The notes below the pieces were generated by a model that saw nothing but the letters and a program-made list of their open reading frames with translations, made no database searches and was not told the DNA's origin. From positions 2,119,001 through 2,183,000 of the forward strand of contig NZ_CP076668.1 in assembly GCF_018968705.1 (NCBI RefSeq): a stretch of DNA of 64,000 nt, read 5' to 3'. A program made the translations under genes and the position numbers. Shown here piece by piece: positions 17,143-26,149 of the stretch (within the stretch, counting starts at the first letter, position 1; each line of letters opens with the position of its first letter). The stretch is from Pseudomonas lijiangensis (GTDB lineage Bacteria; Pseudomonadota; Gammaproteobacteria; Pseudomonadales; Pseudomonadaceae).

Positions 17143-17988
17143 ATGACTGATCCCTGTACTTCGCCGATTCTCGGTATCGATGCTCATGCCCATGTCTTCG
17201 GCAATGGTGTGAGCCTGATTCCGGGTCGACGTTATACCCCTGATTACGAAGCCACTTTGCAGTCCTATCTGGCGAACTTGCGCGAGCATGGCCTGAGCCA
17301 TGGTGTGCTGGTGCAGCCCAGTTTTCTGGGTACGGACAATCAATGCCTGCTCGATGCCCTGGCCCATGCGCCTGGCCAACTGCGCGGTGTAGCGGTGGTG
17401 GATAACACCATCAGCCGTTCGGCGTTGCAGCGCATGGCCGATCAGGGTGTTGTCGGCATCAGGTTGAACCTGATGGGCAAGCCTTTGCCGGATTTCAGTG
17501 AGCCGGGCTGGCGGGACCTGTTCAAGAATGTCTGGGCGCTGGGATGGCACATTGAGTTGCATCGCCATGTGGCCGATCTGCCGGGACTGATTCGCGACCT
17601 GCTGCCGTTTGGCTGCAAGATCGTGGTCGATCATTTCGGTCGGCCCGATGCGAGCGTCGGCGTCGACGATCCGGATTTTCAGGCCTTGCTGGAACTGGGC
17701 CTGAGCGGGCAGATCTGGATGAAGGTTTCTGCCATCTACCGCCTGGGCGGCAACGATGAACAGAACATGGCTTTCGCCAATGCGGCGTTGCCTTTGCTGG
17801 TCCAGGCTTTCGGCGCGCGTCGCATGGTCTGGGGCAGTGACTGGCCGCATACCCAGCATGAGCATCACGTCAGTTACGCCACGGTAGTCGAGCAGTTTCG
17901 CAACCTCGACTGCCCGGCCCCGATCAAGCAGAGCATGCTGGTCGAGGCGGCGCAGTCGTTGTTCGATTTTTCTGCTGTCGAGCTCTGA
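17143..17988 (+). CDS. Amidohydrolase 2 family lactonase (PDC/sulfomuconolactone hydrolase-like)
   Basis: A TIM-barrel hydrolase of about 281 residues. Metal- and substrate-site motifs of the Amidohydro_2 family are visible: DAHAHVF after strand 1, ELHRHVADL, VVDHFGRPDA and the C-terminal VWGSDWPHTQ with the catalytic Asp. Known relatives open lactones such as 2-pyrone-4,6-dicarboxylate or 4-sulfomuconolactone. With the adjacent acid transporter and GntR regulator this suggests a short pathway for an aromatic or sugar-derived lactone acid. ATG at 17134 is an alternative start. Confidence 0.83.
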   Translation: MTDPCTSPILGIDAHAHVFGNGVSLIPGRRYTPDYEATLQSYLANLREHGLSHGVLVQPSFLGTDNQCLLDALAHAPGQLRGVAVVDNTISRSALQRMADQGVVGIRLNLMGKPLPDFSEPGWRDLFKNVWALGWHIELHRHVADLPGLIRDLLPFGCKIVVDHFGRPDASVGVDDPDFQALLELGLSGQIWMKVSAIYRLGGNDEQNMAFANAALPLLVQAFGARRMVWGSDWPHTQHEHHVSYATVVEQFRNLDCPAPIKQSMLVEAAQSLFDFSAVEL

Positions 17989-17996
17989 TCCAGCGA

Positions 17997-20900
17997 TCAG
18001 CCTTTGGGTGCCTGGATCCGGTAACAGACCAGGTACAAGGCGGGCAGGAAGAACAGCGTCAATACGGTGGCTATCGCAATGCCGCCGATCATGGCGTAGG
18101 CCATGGGTCCCCAGAAAACTTCACGGGCAATGGGGATCATCCCCAGGCTGGCGGCCGCTGCCGTCAACAGAATCGGCCTGCAGCGGTGCTCGGTGGCCTT
18201 GACCACCGCCGTCCAGGCATCTTCGCCCGCTGCCATGAACTCATCGATCTGTGTCACCAGAATCACCGAGTTGCGGATGATGATGCCGATCAGCGCCAGC
18301 ACGCCAAGAATCGCCACAAAGCCCAGCGGATAACCCGTCAGCAACAGGGCGGCTACTACACCTATCAGGCCCAGCGGTACGACACTGACCACCAGCATCA
18401 GCTTTTTCACGCTGTGCAGCTGGATCATCAGGAAGCTCGCCACCAACAGCAGCATCAAGGGCACCACTTTCAGGATCGGCCCCTGTGAGCGGGCACTGGC
18501 TTCTACCGCGCCGCCTGTGGCCACCGAGTAGCGCACCGGCAATTGATCGGTGAAAGCCTTGACCTGCGGTTGCAACTGTTTGACCAGTGCTGCCGGTTGC
18601 AGATGGCCGATGACATTAGCCTTCAGGGTGATGGTCGGCAGGCGATCACGGCGCCAGACCAGTGGCTGTTCCTGTTCGTAGCTCAGGGTGGCGAATGCCA
18701 TCAGCGGTACCGTGGCGCCGTTGGGTGTCGGGATCTGCAGGCTGCTCAGGGTTTGCAGGGAGCTGCGCTCCTGATCTTCGGCACGACCTATCAGATCGAT
18801 CAGGTAAGTGTCGTCGCGCACCTGAGTGATGCTGGTGCCGGTGACCAGGCTGTTGAGGATCTGTGCGACGTCTTCGGAAGAAAGGCCGAACTGGCGCACC
18901 TTGTCCTGGGCGATATGAATCTTGAGCACCTTGCCTGGCTCGTTCCAGTCATAAATGACCTGCCCGATATTGGGGTTGGCATCCAGAATGGCGGCCAGGG
19001 CCATGGCATTGCTGCGAACCTGTTCGATGTCCGGGCCGCTGACCCGATACTGCACCGGCCAGCCCACGGGCGGTCCCATGTTCAGGAGTTGCACGTAGCC
19101 GCCCACGCCGACAAAGTCATCGCGAAAGCGTTGGCGCAGGCGTTCGATCAGGCGGTCACGGCCTTCGCCGCCTCGGCTGACAATCACCAGTTGCCCATAG
19201 AACGGGTTGTTCAACTGCTGGTCCAGAGGCAGATAGAAGCGCACGGCGCCTTTGCCCACATAGGAACTCCAGCGCAGGATGTCCGGATCATCCTTGAGCG
19301 TGGCCTCGAAGCGGTCCATGGTCTGGCGGGTGCCTTCGATCGAGCCGTTCTGCGGCATATAGATATCGACCAGGATTTCCGGGCGATCGGAGTCGGGGAA
19401 GAACTGGTTCTGCAGCAGCTTTCCGGCAAACAGCGAGCCGACAAAGACCACGGCTGTGACGCCGATCACCCACCAGCGATGCTTGAGAGCCTGCAACAGC
19501 ACGCGCTGGAAGGTGCTGTTGCAGGCGCTATTGTGTGCCTGATGCCCCTCGGGTTTTTTCAGGATATAGATGCCGATCAGTGGCGCGAACAGCACTGCCA
19601 CCAGCCAGGACAACAGCAGGGCAACGGCAATGACCGCAAACATGGTGAACACGTATTCACCCGCAGAACTGGAGTTCAGGCCGATGGGCACGAAACCGGC
19701 GACGGTCACCAGCGTGCCGGTGAGCATCGGAAAGGCGGTCGAGGTGTAGGCAAAGGTCGCAGCCTGTTGCAGGGAATCTCCGCCTTCAAGCCGGGTGACC
19801 ATCATCTCCACGGTGATCATCGCATCATCCACCAGCAGGCCCAGGGCAATGATCAAGGCCCCGAGTGAAATGCGCTGCATGGTGATGCCGCTGTATTCCA
19901 TGAAGACAAACACCAGCGCCAGCACCAGCGGAATCGAACAGGCCACCACCAGGCCTGCGCGAATACCCAGGCTGATGAAACTCACCACCAGCACGATCAG
20001 GATTGCCTCGAACAGGGCGCGTGTGAAACCGCCGATGGCCTTGTCGACCACATCGGCCTGGCTGGACACCAGATGCACATCGATGCCCAGCGGCAGCTCG
20101 CCGGTGAGTTCATCGATACGCTGTTGCAGACGGTTGCCGAACTCCTGGATATTGCCGCCTTGCTTCATGGCCACTGCCAGGCCAATGGCTGGCTGGCCGT
20201 TGAAGCGAAACAGCGAGGAGGGCGGGTCGGCATAGCGGCGCTCGACCGTTGCCAGATCGCTCAGGCGAAAGAAGCGGTCGCCAAAGCGCAGGTTCACCGC
20301 CAGCAGGTCCTGTTCGTTGGTGAACTGGCCGCTGGTACGCACGGCGATACGTTCCGGGCCGGCTTCCATGACTCCGGCCGGTGTGACCGAGTTCTGTGCC
20401 TGAAGACTTTGCAGCACCTGACGCTGATCGATACCCAGCGCAGCCAGTTTGCGGATGGAGAAGTTCAGGTAGATGACTTCGCGCTGGGCGCCCAGCAGTT
20501 CGATCTTGCCCAGGTTCGGTACGCTGCGGATATCCGCCCGGACCTGCTCGACATAATCGCGCAACTGGCGGAATGACAGGCCGTCGGCGGTGAAGGCGTA
20601 GATGCTGCCGAACACATCGCCGAATTCGTCGTTGAAGGCTGGGCCCTGAATGCCGCTGGGCAATTCGCCGCGAACGTCCATGATCTTCTTGCGCACCTGA
20701 TACCAGGCGGCGGGAATATCGGCGCTGCGGGTTTCACTCTTGAGGAACACGAAGATCGTCGATTCGCCTGCCAGCGTGTAGCTCTTCACGTAATCCAGCG
20801 CGTCGATTTCTTCGAGCTTCTTTTCCAGGCGGTCGGTCACCTGCTGCAAGGTGTCGGGCAATGTCGCACCCGGCCAGCGTGCCTGGATGACCATGGTCTT

Positions 20901-21038
20901 GATGGCGAAAGAAGGGTCTTCCTCACGGCCCAGATTGAGGAACGACCAGCTTCCCATCAGCAGTGACACGAACATCATGTACCAGACCAGCGTGCGGTGT
21001 TTGAGGCCCCAGGCAGACAGATTGAAGCGCTCTCTCAC
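17997..21038 (-). CDS. RND efflux pump, TriC-like inner-membrane transporter
   Basis: A 1013-residue RND pump. The N-terminus places helix 1 at TLVWYMMFVSLLMGSWSFLN, followed by REEDPSF, the hallmark of the divergent HAE/TriC-like branch. The proton-relay pair is in ALGLLVDDAMITVEMM (helix 4), and the second half repeats the fold (LIGIIIRNSVILVTQIDEFM in helix 11). Two periplasmic porter domains lie at about 40-330 and 560-870. It is the last gene of a three-gene unit, overlapping the upstream adaptor by ATGA, and should export small hydrophobic compounds through an outer-membrane channel encoded elsewhere. Confidence 0.9.
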   Translation of the reverse strand: MRERFNLSAWGLKHRTLVWYMMFVSLLMGSWSFLNLGREEDPSFAIKTMVIQARWPGATLPDTLQQVTDRLEKKLEEIDALDYVKSYTLAGESTIFVFLKSETRSADIPAAWYQVRKKIMDVRGELPSGIQGPAFNDEFGDVFGSIYAFTADGLSFRQLRDYVEQVRADIRSVPNLGKIELLGAQREVIYLNFSIRKLAALGIDQRQVLQSLQAQNSVTPAGVMEAGPERIAVRTSGQFTNEQDLLAVNLRFGDRFFRLSDLATVERRYADPPSSLFRFNGQPAIGLAVAMKQGGNIQEFGNRLQQRIDELTGELPLGIDVHLVSSQADVVDKAIGGFTRALFEAILIVLVVSFISLGIRAGLVVACSIPLVLALVFVFMEYSGITMQRISLGALIIALGLLVDDAMITVEMMVTRLEGGDSLQQAATFAYTSTAFPMLTGTLVTVAGFVPIGLNSSSAGEYVFTMFAVIAVALLLSWLVAVLFAPLIGIYILKKPEGHQAHNSACNSTFQRVLLQALKHRWWVIGVTAVVFVGSLFAGKLLQNQFFPDSDRPEILVDIYMPQNGSIEGTRQTMDRFEATLKDDPDILRWSSYVGKGAVRFYLPLDQQLNNPFYGQLVIVSRGGEGRDRLIERLRQRFRDDFVGVGGYVQLLNMGPPVGWPVQYRVSGPDIEQVRSNAMALAAILDANPNIGQVIYDWNEPGKVLKIHIAQDKVRQFGLSSEDVAQILNSLVTGTSITQVRDDTYLIDLIGRAEDQERSSLQTLSSLQIPTPNGATVPLMAFATLSYEQEQPLVWRRDRLPTITLKANVIGHLQPAALVKQLQPQVKAFTDQLPVRYSVATGGAVEASARSQGPILKVVPLMLLLVASFLMIQLHSVKKLMLVVSVVPLGLIGVVAALLLTGYPLGFVAILGVLALIGIIIRNSVILVTQIDEFMAAGEDAWTAVVKATEHRCRPILLTAAAASLGMIPIAREVFWGPMAYAMIGGIAIATVLTLFFLPALYLVCYRIQAPKG

Positions 21039-22126
21039 AAACTGACCTCGCGTTCGACACGGATTTTCTGGCCGGGTCGCAGGCTGTTCACGCCAGCGAT
21101 CACGACCTTGTCGCCATCATTCAATTCACCGCTGACCCGCACCGACGAACCATGGCGCGTCAGCACCTGCACCGTGCGCGGGTTCAGGGTGGCGGTCTGC
21201 GGGTCGATGACCCAGACCTGCGCCTGGCCGTCACGCTCCAGCAGGGCGGTGTCGGGCAACTCGCGGAAGGTGGGCACGTTGCTGCTGATTTCGACACTGA
21301 CGGTCGAGCCCAGGCGGAAGCTGTCCGGAATCTGCTGCAGGGTCAGGCGCACTCGCTGGGTGCGGGTCGCGGCATCGATCTGCGGTGACAACTGGCGAAC
21401 CTGAGCGCTGACGAACACCTGCTCGTTCAACTGGGAAACCACCTTGATCTGCATGCCTTTATCCAGATTCGTTGCCAGCTCTACCGGCAGGTCCACCACG
21501 GCTTCGCGGCTTTCTGGACGTGCCAGACTGACCACCGAATGACCGGTGACCATCACCTGGCCGACCTCGGCATGCCAGCCGGTGACCACACCGTCGAACT
21601 CGGCCAGCAGGCGCGTGTAGGAGAGATGGTCGCTGGCCTGTTCAGCGGCAATTTTCGCCTGATGCAGAGCGGCTTCCTGACTGCGCAGGTCGCTGCTCAA
21701 CCGGTCAAGACGTGCCTGCGAGCCCACGCCCCGTTCGAACAGTTGCTGGTAGCGCAACTGTTCATCCCGAGTCTGTTGCCACGACGCCTGAGCCTTGCTC
21801 AGTTCTGCCTGTTGAGCCCGCAACCGGTTCTGCTGGTCGCTGGGTTCAAGAGTGGCCAGCAAGTCACCTTTGCGCACCAGTTGGCCCGTCTCGGCATGCC
21901 GGGTGGCGATGCGCCCGGCGACCCGAAACCCCAGGGCCACTTCGTATTGCGGCTGGATGCTGCCTGCGAAGCGCCCGTGCAGGTCATTGCGCTGGTCGAC
22001 GATCTCGGTGAACAGCACAGGCCGTTCGATGAACTCGCGAACCGGTTTGTCACGACAACCCGAGAGAAACATGAGCACCACGCAAAACAGCCACAGTTGT
22101 ATGCAGGTCTTTACGGTCAGACTCAT
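21035..22126 (-). CDS. RND membrane-fusion lipoprotein, second adaptor (TriB-like)
   Basis: A 363-residue periplasmic adaptor with a lipoprotein signal ending FLSGC (Cys about 24). The lipoyl halves surround a helical hairpin (about residues 95-165; AQQAELSKAQASWQQTRDEQ), with GFRVAGRIATRHAETGQLVRKGD typical of HlyD/AcrA-like proteins, then the beta-barrel and membrane-proximal domains. It sits between another adaptor and the pump; overlaps both genes by four bases. Two different adaptors per pump is the TriAB arrangement. Confidence 0.88.
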   Translation of the reverse strand: MSLTVKTCIQLWLFCVVLMFLSGCRDKPVREFIERPVLFTEIVDQRNDLHGRFAGSIQPQYEVALGFRVAGRIATRHAETGQLVRKGDLLATLEPSDQQNRLRAQQAELSKAQASWQQTRDEQLRYQQLFERGVGSQARLDRLSSDLRSQEAALHQAKIAAEQASDHLSYTRLLAEFDGVVTGWHAEVGQVMVTGHSVVSLARPESREAVVDLPVELATNLDKGMQIKVVSQLNEQVFVSAQVRQLSPQIDAATRTQRVRLTLQQIPDSFRLGSTVSVEISSNVPTFRELPDTALLERDGQAQVWVIDPQTATLNPRTVQVLTRHGSSVRVSGELNDGDKVVIAGVNSLRPGQKIRVEREVSL

Positions 22127-23322
22127 AGCGTGTTTTCCGATGACGCGGCGGAGGTTGAGGCGCTGCTGGTTGTGTGTTCAGCGACATCGACTTTTTGCCC
22201 GGGATAGAGGAACTGAGCGCCTTTGGAAACCACCTTGTCGCCATCCGACAAACCGGAGGCAATCACAACCTGTCCCTGTTCGTAACGCATCACCTGCACC
22301 TTGGCCAACCTGACCTGGGACTTGTCGTCCAGCAGCCAGACGGCAGGCTGCCCGTGGGTACGGCTCAAGGCCGACCAGGGGAGGGTGAAGGCCCGTTGCG
22401 AACGGGTCAGAAGTTGTGCACTGACGACGGTTCCCAGCGCCAGCGTTGCAGAGGTGTCCGGCAGTGAAACCCGTACCCGCAACGTGCCGCTGGATGCGGA
22501 CACGATGGGCGTGATTTCACGGATCTTGCCTGGCACTTCGATATCGGGCAGGCCTAGGGTCCTGATCAGTACGGCACCGCCGGGCTGATCTGAACTCAGT
22601 AAAGACTCATAAGCGGCGAATACGGCTTCACGTTCGCCATCATGAGCAAGGCTGAAAATCGGTGTAGCGGCCTGTACCACCTGGCCTTCTTCGGCGTGGC
22701 GAGCGGTGATGACTCCGTCGGCCACCGCAATCAGTTCGGTATAACCGACCTGGTCACGGGCATTGGCCTGGCGGGCCTTCAACGAGGCCAGGTCCCCGCG
22801 GGCACTTTCCAGAGTGGAGAGTGCCTGCTGGTATTCACTGAGATTGGTATAACCTTTGGGCAGTAATGTCTGCTGACGCTTATAGTTGTTTTGTGCAAGG
22901 CGCAACCGTGATTCCCGGGCTGCCAGTTCGGCATTTGCCGACTCGAGGTCGGTCTTTTGTTCACGCGGGTCCAGTCTGGCTAATACCTGATTGGCCCGCA
23001 CCCGATCCCCTACATCCACGAACCGCTGCACCAGCTTGCCTGACACGCGAAAGGCCTGATCGGTCACTTTGCGTGCCTGGATGTCGCCTGTGAGTACGAC
23101 ACTGGTCGTGACATCGCTGGATGTCACTTGCTGGACCGCTACGCGAACCAGTGCTTTTTCCGCAGGTTTCCCGGCAGAACAAGCGCTGATCGAGAGCGCC
23201 AGAACGCAGTGAAGTCCCAGGGCCAGCAAGGGCCGGCCCGGGGACGGTCCAGGGTGCGAAGGTCGGATTTTTCCGGTAACACGGCAAAACGAACGTAAAA
23301 GAGTTTCAGGGTTAATAGTCAT
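22123..23322 (-). CDS. RND membrane-fusion lipoprotein, first adaptor (TriA-like)
   Basis: A roughly 399-residue adaptor. A long N-terminal stretch precedes the lipobox LSISAC. The adaptor signature AFRVSGKLVQRFVDVGDRVR is followed by a helical hairpin (LESANAELAARESRLRLAQN), GVITARHAEEGQVVQAATPI and beta-barrel domains; the C-terminus is Ser/Thr-rich. ATG 23322 is preferred, GTG 23337 is possible; neither has a good ribosome site. First gene of the adaptor-adaptor-pump unit. It shares only family-level similarity with the second adaptor, so they are not a recent duplication. Confidence 0.87.
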   Translation of the reverse strand: MTINPETLLRSFCRVTGKIRPSHPGPSPGRPLLALGLHCVLALSISACSAGKPAEKALVRVAVQQVTSSDVTTSVVLTGDIQARKVTDQAFRVSGKLVQRFVDVGDRVRANQVLARLDPREQKTDLESANAELAARESRLRLAQNNYKRQQTLLPKGYTNLSEYQQALSTLESARGDLASLKARQANARDQVGYTELIAVADGVITARHAEEGQVVQAATPIFSLAHDGEREAVFAAYESLLSSDQPGGAVLIRTLGLPDIEVPGKIREITPIVSASSGTLRVRVSLPDTSATLALGTVVSAQLLTRSQRAFTLPWSALSRTHGQPAVWLLDDKSQVRLAKVQVMRYEQGQVVIASGLSDGDKVVSKGAQFLYPGQKVDVAEHTTSSASTSAASSENTL

Positions 23323-23387
23323 CAACAACACAGCCACTGCCTTGTGGAATAAGCCAACACCGGTGAATCACCGTTTCACGGGTGCTG

Positions 23388-24257
23388 TCAGGCAATCGCG
23401 GTTGCGTCAGGCCATACTTGCTCGCTGCTCACTTCTTCGGTGCCAAAGAACTCCAGCACGTTCTTTTGCGACGCCAGCCAGGCTGCCTTGCTTTCCAGGT
23501 CCAGGAAATGCCCGGTATCGGGGACTGCCTTGAAGCTGCTCTGGGCAATGTAATCGGCAAAACTGCGGGCATCTTCGACCGTGGTGTATTCGTCTTTTTC
23601 ACCATTGATGAACAGCACCGGGATCTTGATCGAGGAAAAACGCTCGACATAGTTGCTGGCGCTCAGCTTGCGGATCTGGCTGATGTGGAAGTCGATCTGC
23701 TTGTATTCGTGCTCGGCAAGACTGATCAGGTGCTTGTAGTTGTAGAGCTTGAACAGGCGCGGCAGGTACTTGCCCACGGTGTCGTTGAGCAGGGAGCCGA
23801 TTTTGCGTTTTTCACGGGCTGCCAGGTAGATTTGCGCCTTGTCGATGTAGTCGAGCATTGGCTCGTTCAGCACCGGAGAGAAGGAGGAAATGAGTGCCTT
23901 TTCTACCGTTGGTGGCGATTCGGCCAGTGCCAGCAGCGCCGATACGCCGCCCCAGGAAACCGAAAGCAGGTAGTTGACCTGGAAACGTTCGATGATTTGC
24001 AGAAGGATCTTGACCTCATCTTCCTTGGTCACGATCAGGTCGTCGCGATTGTGGGCGCGGGACTGTCCTGCAAACGGCAGGTCGAACAACACGAGGTTGT
24101 AGTGGGGTTGTAAATACTTGACCGTCTGGCCAAAGGAACCGGTAGTGGAAAGTGCTCCGTTAATCAACAAAACGGTCTTTGCAGCACTGCTTTTCCAATA
24201 GGTTTCGGTGTAGAGCTTGAACTCTCCAACGCTTATGATCTTTGATTGCGCGCCCAT
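23388..24257 (-). CDS. rhlA: RhlA-type 3-(3-hydroxyalkanoyloxy)alkanoate synthase
   Basis: A 289-residue alpha/beta-hydrolase-fold acyltransferase that joins two 3-hydroxyacyl chains into HAA, the lipid part of rhamnolipids. Residue blocks closely match RhlA: LFDLPFAGQSRAHN, nucleophile elbow SVSWGGVSALLALAE, LLNDTVGKYLP, INGEKDEYTTVEDAR and the catalytic His in TGHFLDLESK. GGGAGG lies 9 bp before the ATG. No rhlB or rhlC rhamnosyltransferase follows; the gene stands alone, so the product is probably free HAA surfactant, as known for P. syringae, rather than rhamnolipid. Confidence 0.92.
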   Translation of the reverse strand: MGAQSKIISVGEFKLYTETYWKSSAAKTVLLINGALSTTGSFGQTVKYLQPHYNLVLFDLPFAGQSRAHNRDDLIVTKEDEVKILLQIIERFQVNYLLSVSWGGVSALLALAESPPTVEKALISSFSPVLNEPMLDYIDKAQIYLAAREKRKIGSLLNDTVGKYLPRLFKLYNYKHLISLAEHEYKQIDFHISQIRKLSASNYVERFSSIKIPVLFINGEKDEYTTVEDARSFADYIAQSSFKAVPDTGHFLDLESKAAWLASQKNVLEFFGTEEVSSEQVWPDATAIA

Positions 24258-24751
24258 AAATAGAAGCCTCCCAGGCTAAGTCGATCCTACTAATTAATAC
24301 GGTTTTCTCTGCTCTAGCGGCCATGCCAAAGCCTCGCCTGGTTAGTGGCGAAATCCATTGAGTCTTTATTGTTATGGTTGGGGTGTTGCGGGAAGAACAT
24401 GAATCACGGTGGCTATTGATAACGCAGCGGCCTCGGACCGACAAGTGGCTGGCGTCATAAAAATGCCGACGAGCGGTGTCCCGTCTTTCCGGGGGGAAAT
24501 CGAAGAGGTGATATCAAAGAGATATTATTCGGTGAAAAGCAGCGTATCGAGCGTGAAAAACTCGTCAATGGTGCGGAACTTGTGTTTGCTGAATCGGTCC
24601 AACAAAGTCACTTTTTGAAATGATTTGTTACAAATAAGTGCTTGCCAGCCTGCGCCAGATTTATAGCGAAGTGCCGTTTGCCGCGGGCTAGAGCCTTTAT
24701 CTTCGTCAAAATGCAGGCACGGCATGTTTTTTCAAGAAGGAAGGCCCTGCT
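24258..24751. other. Intergenic region upstream of rhlA
   Basis: About 490 bp without a supported gene, lower in GC than the flanks. It must hold the rhlA promoter and any surface-sensing or stress control of HAA synthesis. An AT-rich segment ACTAATTAATACGG at 24288-24301, about 40 bp before the ATG, may hold the -10 region. A hairpin CCCTG/CAGGG at 24745-24762 overlaps the stop of the sensor kinase and may act as its weak terminator. Confidence 0.4.
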
Positions 24752-26149
24752 TTATATCAGGGTATTAACGTTTTGGCACTCCATTACGATGCTGGCTCCT
24801 CCGTACTGGCTGGTACCGATCTGCACACTGAAGCCATGCAGATTGACGATGGCCGCAACCACCGACAGGCCAAGGCCGAAGCCGCTTTGCTGGTTCCCGT
24901 CTTCACAACGGTAGAAACGCTGGAAGACTGCCTCGCGTTCAGAGGCCGGGATGCCGGGGCCGGAGTCCTGAACTTCGATACAAGGGCTGCTGCCATCGCC
25001 TTTGCTATAGGCACTGATCAGGACTGTGCCACCCGCAGGTGTGAATTTGATTGCATTGCTCAGCAAGTTGGCCAGTGCTTCAAACAACAAGGCGCGATCA
25101 CCGACCAGCGTCGGTAACGGCTCATTGAGTTGCAGTATCAGCAGCACTTCGTCTTCTTCGGCAAGTGGCAGGTAAAAGTCGTGAAGTTCCTGCAAGAGTG
25201 GACGCAGATCCAGCTCCACGAAGGCCGAGCGCCTCTGGTGGTCCTCTATTTCCGAAATACGCAAAAGTCCTCGAAAACGGGCCATTAACGTGTCGGCATC
25301 GGCGATCACCTGCGCCATCTGTGTTGCCTGGGGTGAATCGTCCGCCGATTGCTGCTGGATGCGGTAGAGCTGAGCGCGCAGGCGGGTCAGCGGGGTACGC
25401 AAATCATGGGCGATGTTGTCGCAGACACCCTTGACCTCGTTCATCAGTTTTTCGATGCGATCGAGCATGACGTTGACGATCACCGCCAGCATGTCCAGCT
25501 CGTCGCGTTTGTTGGACACCGGCAGGCGCCCTGACATGTCGCCGGCAATGATCGATTCCGCGCTGGCCTGTATGGCGCGAATGCGGCGCAAGGGGCGGCG
25601 GCGCAGCAGATGCCAGCCAGCTACGCCGGGGATGATGGTCAGGGAAATGCCCCACAGCAGGGCCTTGAGGATCAGGGTCGAGACGGCGAACAGCGAGCCG
25701 TTGTCACGTACCAGCACCAGCCAGCGGCCATCGGGGGTTTCTGTGGCAATCGCATCGCAACTGTCGCTCGGCAGTTCCGGGTCGCTGGATTCGATGCAGT
25801 TTTTCAGTTGATGGATGCTGCCATCGAGCGGCAGGCTTGGGGGAATCTGGCGGATCGGTCCGGCCAGCGGTTGCAGATTGGCATCGAACAGGCCGTAGGC
25901 ATCCACGGAGCGCATATCGAACGTCATGCTGGTGGCCAGCGCATCGACCAGTTCATGGCCTTCAAAGCGGGAAAACAGTTGCTGGCGCTGCATCAGCGAA
26001 TGGCGGGCGAGGTTGCCCAGGTAGGAGGTGACTTCCCAATACAGCACGCCCAGCAGAATGCCGCTCCAGGCCACGAACAGAAAACTGTACAGCGCCAGCA
26101 GGCGACTGCTTGAAGAACGCCAGCCTTTAGACGGGTTCGGCAATAACAT
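24752..26149 (-). CDS. Two-component sensor histidine kinase
   Basis: A 465-residue membrane kinase. Two transmembrane helices (about 18-40 and 160-182) flank a periplasmic sensor domain with a likely disulfide (NCIESSDPELPSDSC). A HAMP linker leads to the H box NIAHDLRTPLTRL, N box NLLSNAIKFTPAGG, G1 DSGPGIP and G2 GFGLGLSVV. It overlaps the response-regulator gene by 23 bp. The signal is unknown. Located between rhlA and the regulator gene; a link to rhlA would be guesswork. Confidence 0.92.
   Translation of the reverse strand: MLLPNPSKGWRSSSSRLLALYSFLFVAWSGILLGVLYWEVTSYLGNLARHSLMQRQQLFSRFEGHELVDALATSMTFDMRSVDAYGLFDANLQPLAGPIRQIPPSLPLDGSIHQLKNCIESSDPELPSDSCDAIATETPDGRWLVLVRDNGSLFAVSTLILKALLWGISLTIIPGVAGWHLLRRRPLRRIRAIQASAESIIAGDMSGRLPVSNKRDELDMLAVIVNVMLDRIEKLMNEVKGVCDNIAHDLRTPLTRLRAQLYRIQQQSADDSPQATQMAQVIADADTLMARFRGLLRISEIEDHQRRSAFVELDLRPLLQELHDFYLPLAEEDEVLLILQLNEPLPTLVGDRALLFEALANLLSNAIKFTPAGGTVLISAYSKGDGSSPCIEVQDSGPGIPASEREAVFQRFYRCEDGNQQSGFGLGLSVVAAIVNLHGFSVQIGTSQYGGASIVMECQNVNTLI

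Noticed and set aside
18543..19868. 441-residue rightward reading opposite the RND pump
   Set aside because: Antisense shadow of the pump gene in high-GC DNA; composition (His/Gln/Asp-rich) is typical of such shadows.
24409..24725. Small readings on both strands between rhlA and the sensor kinase
   Set aside because: They overlap each other, lack ribosome sites and show no conserved character.
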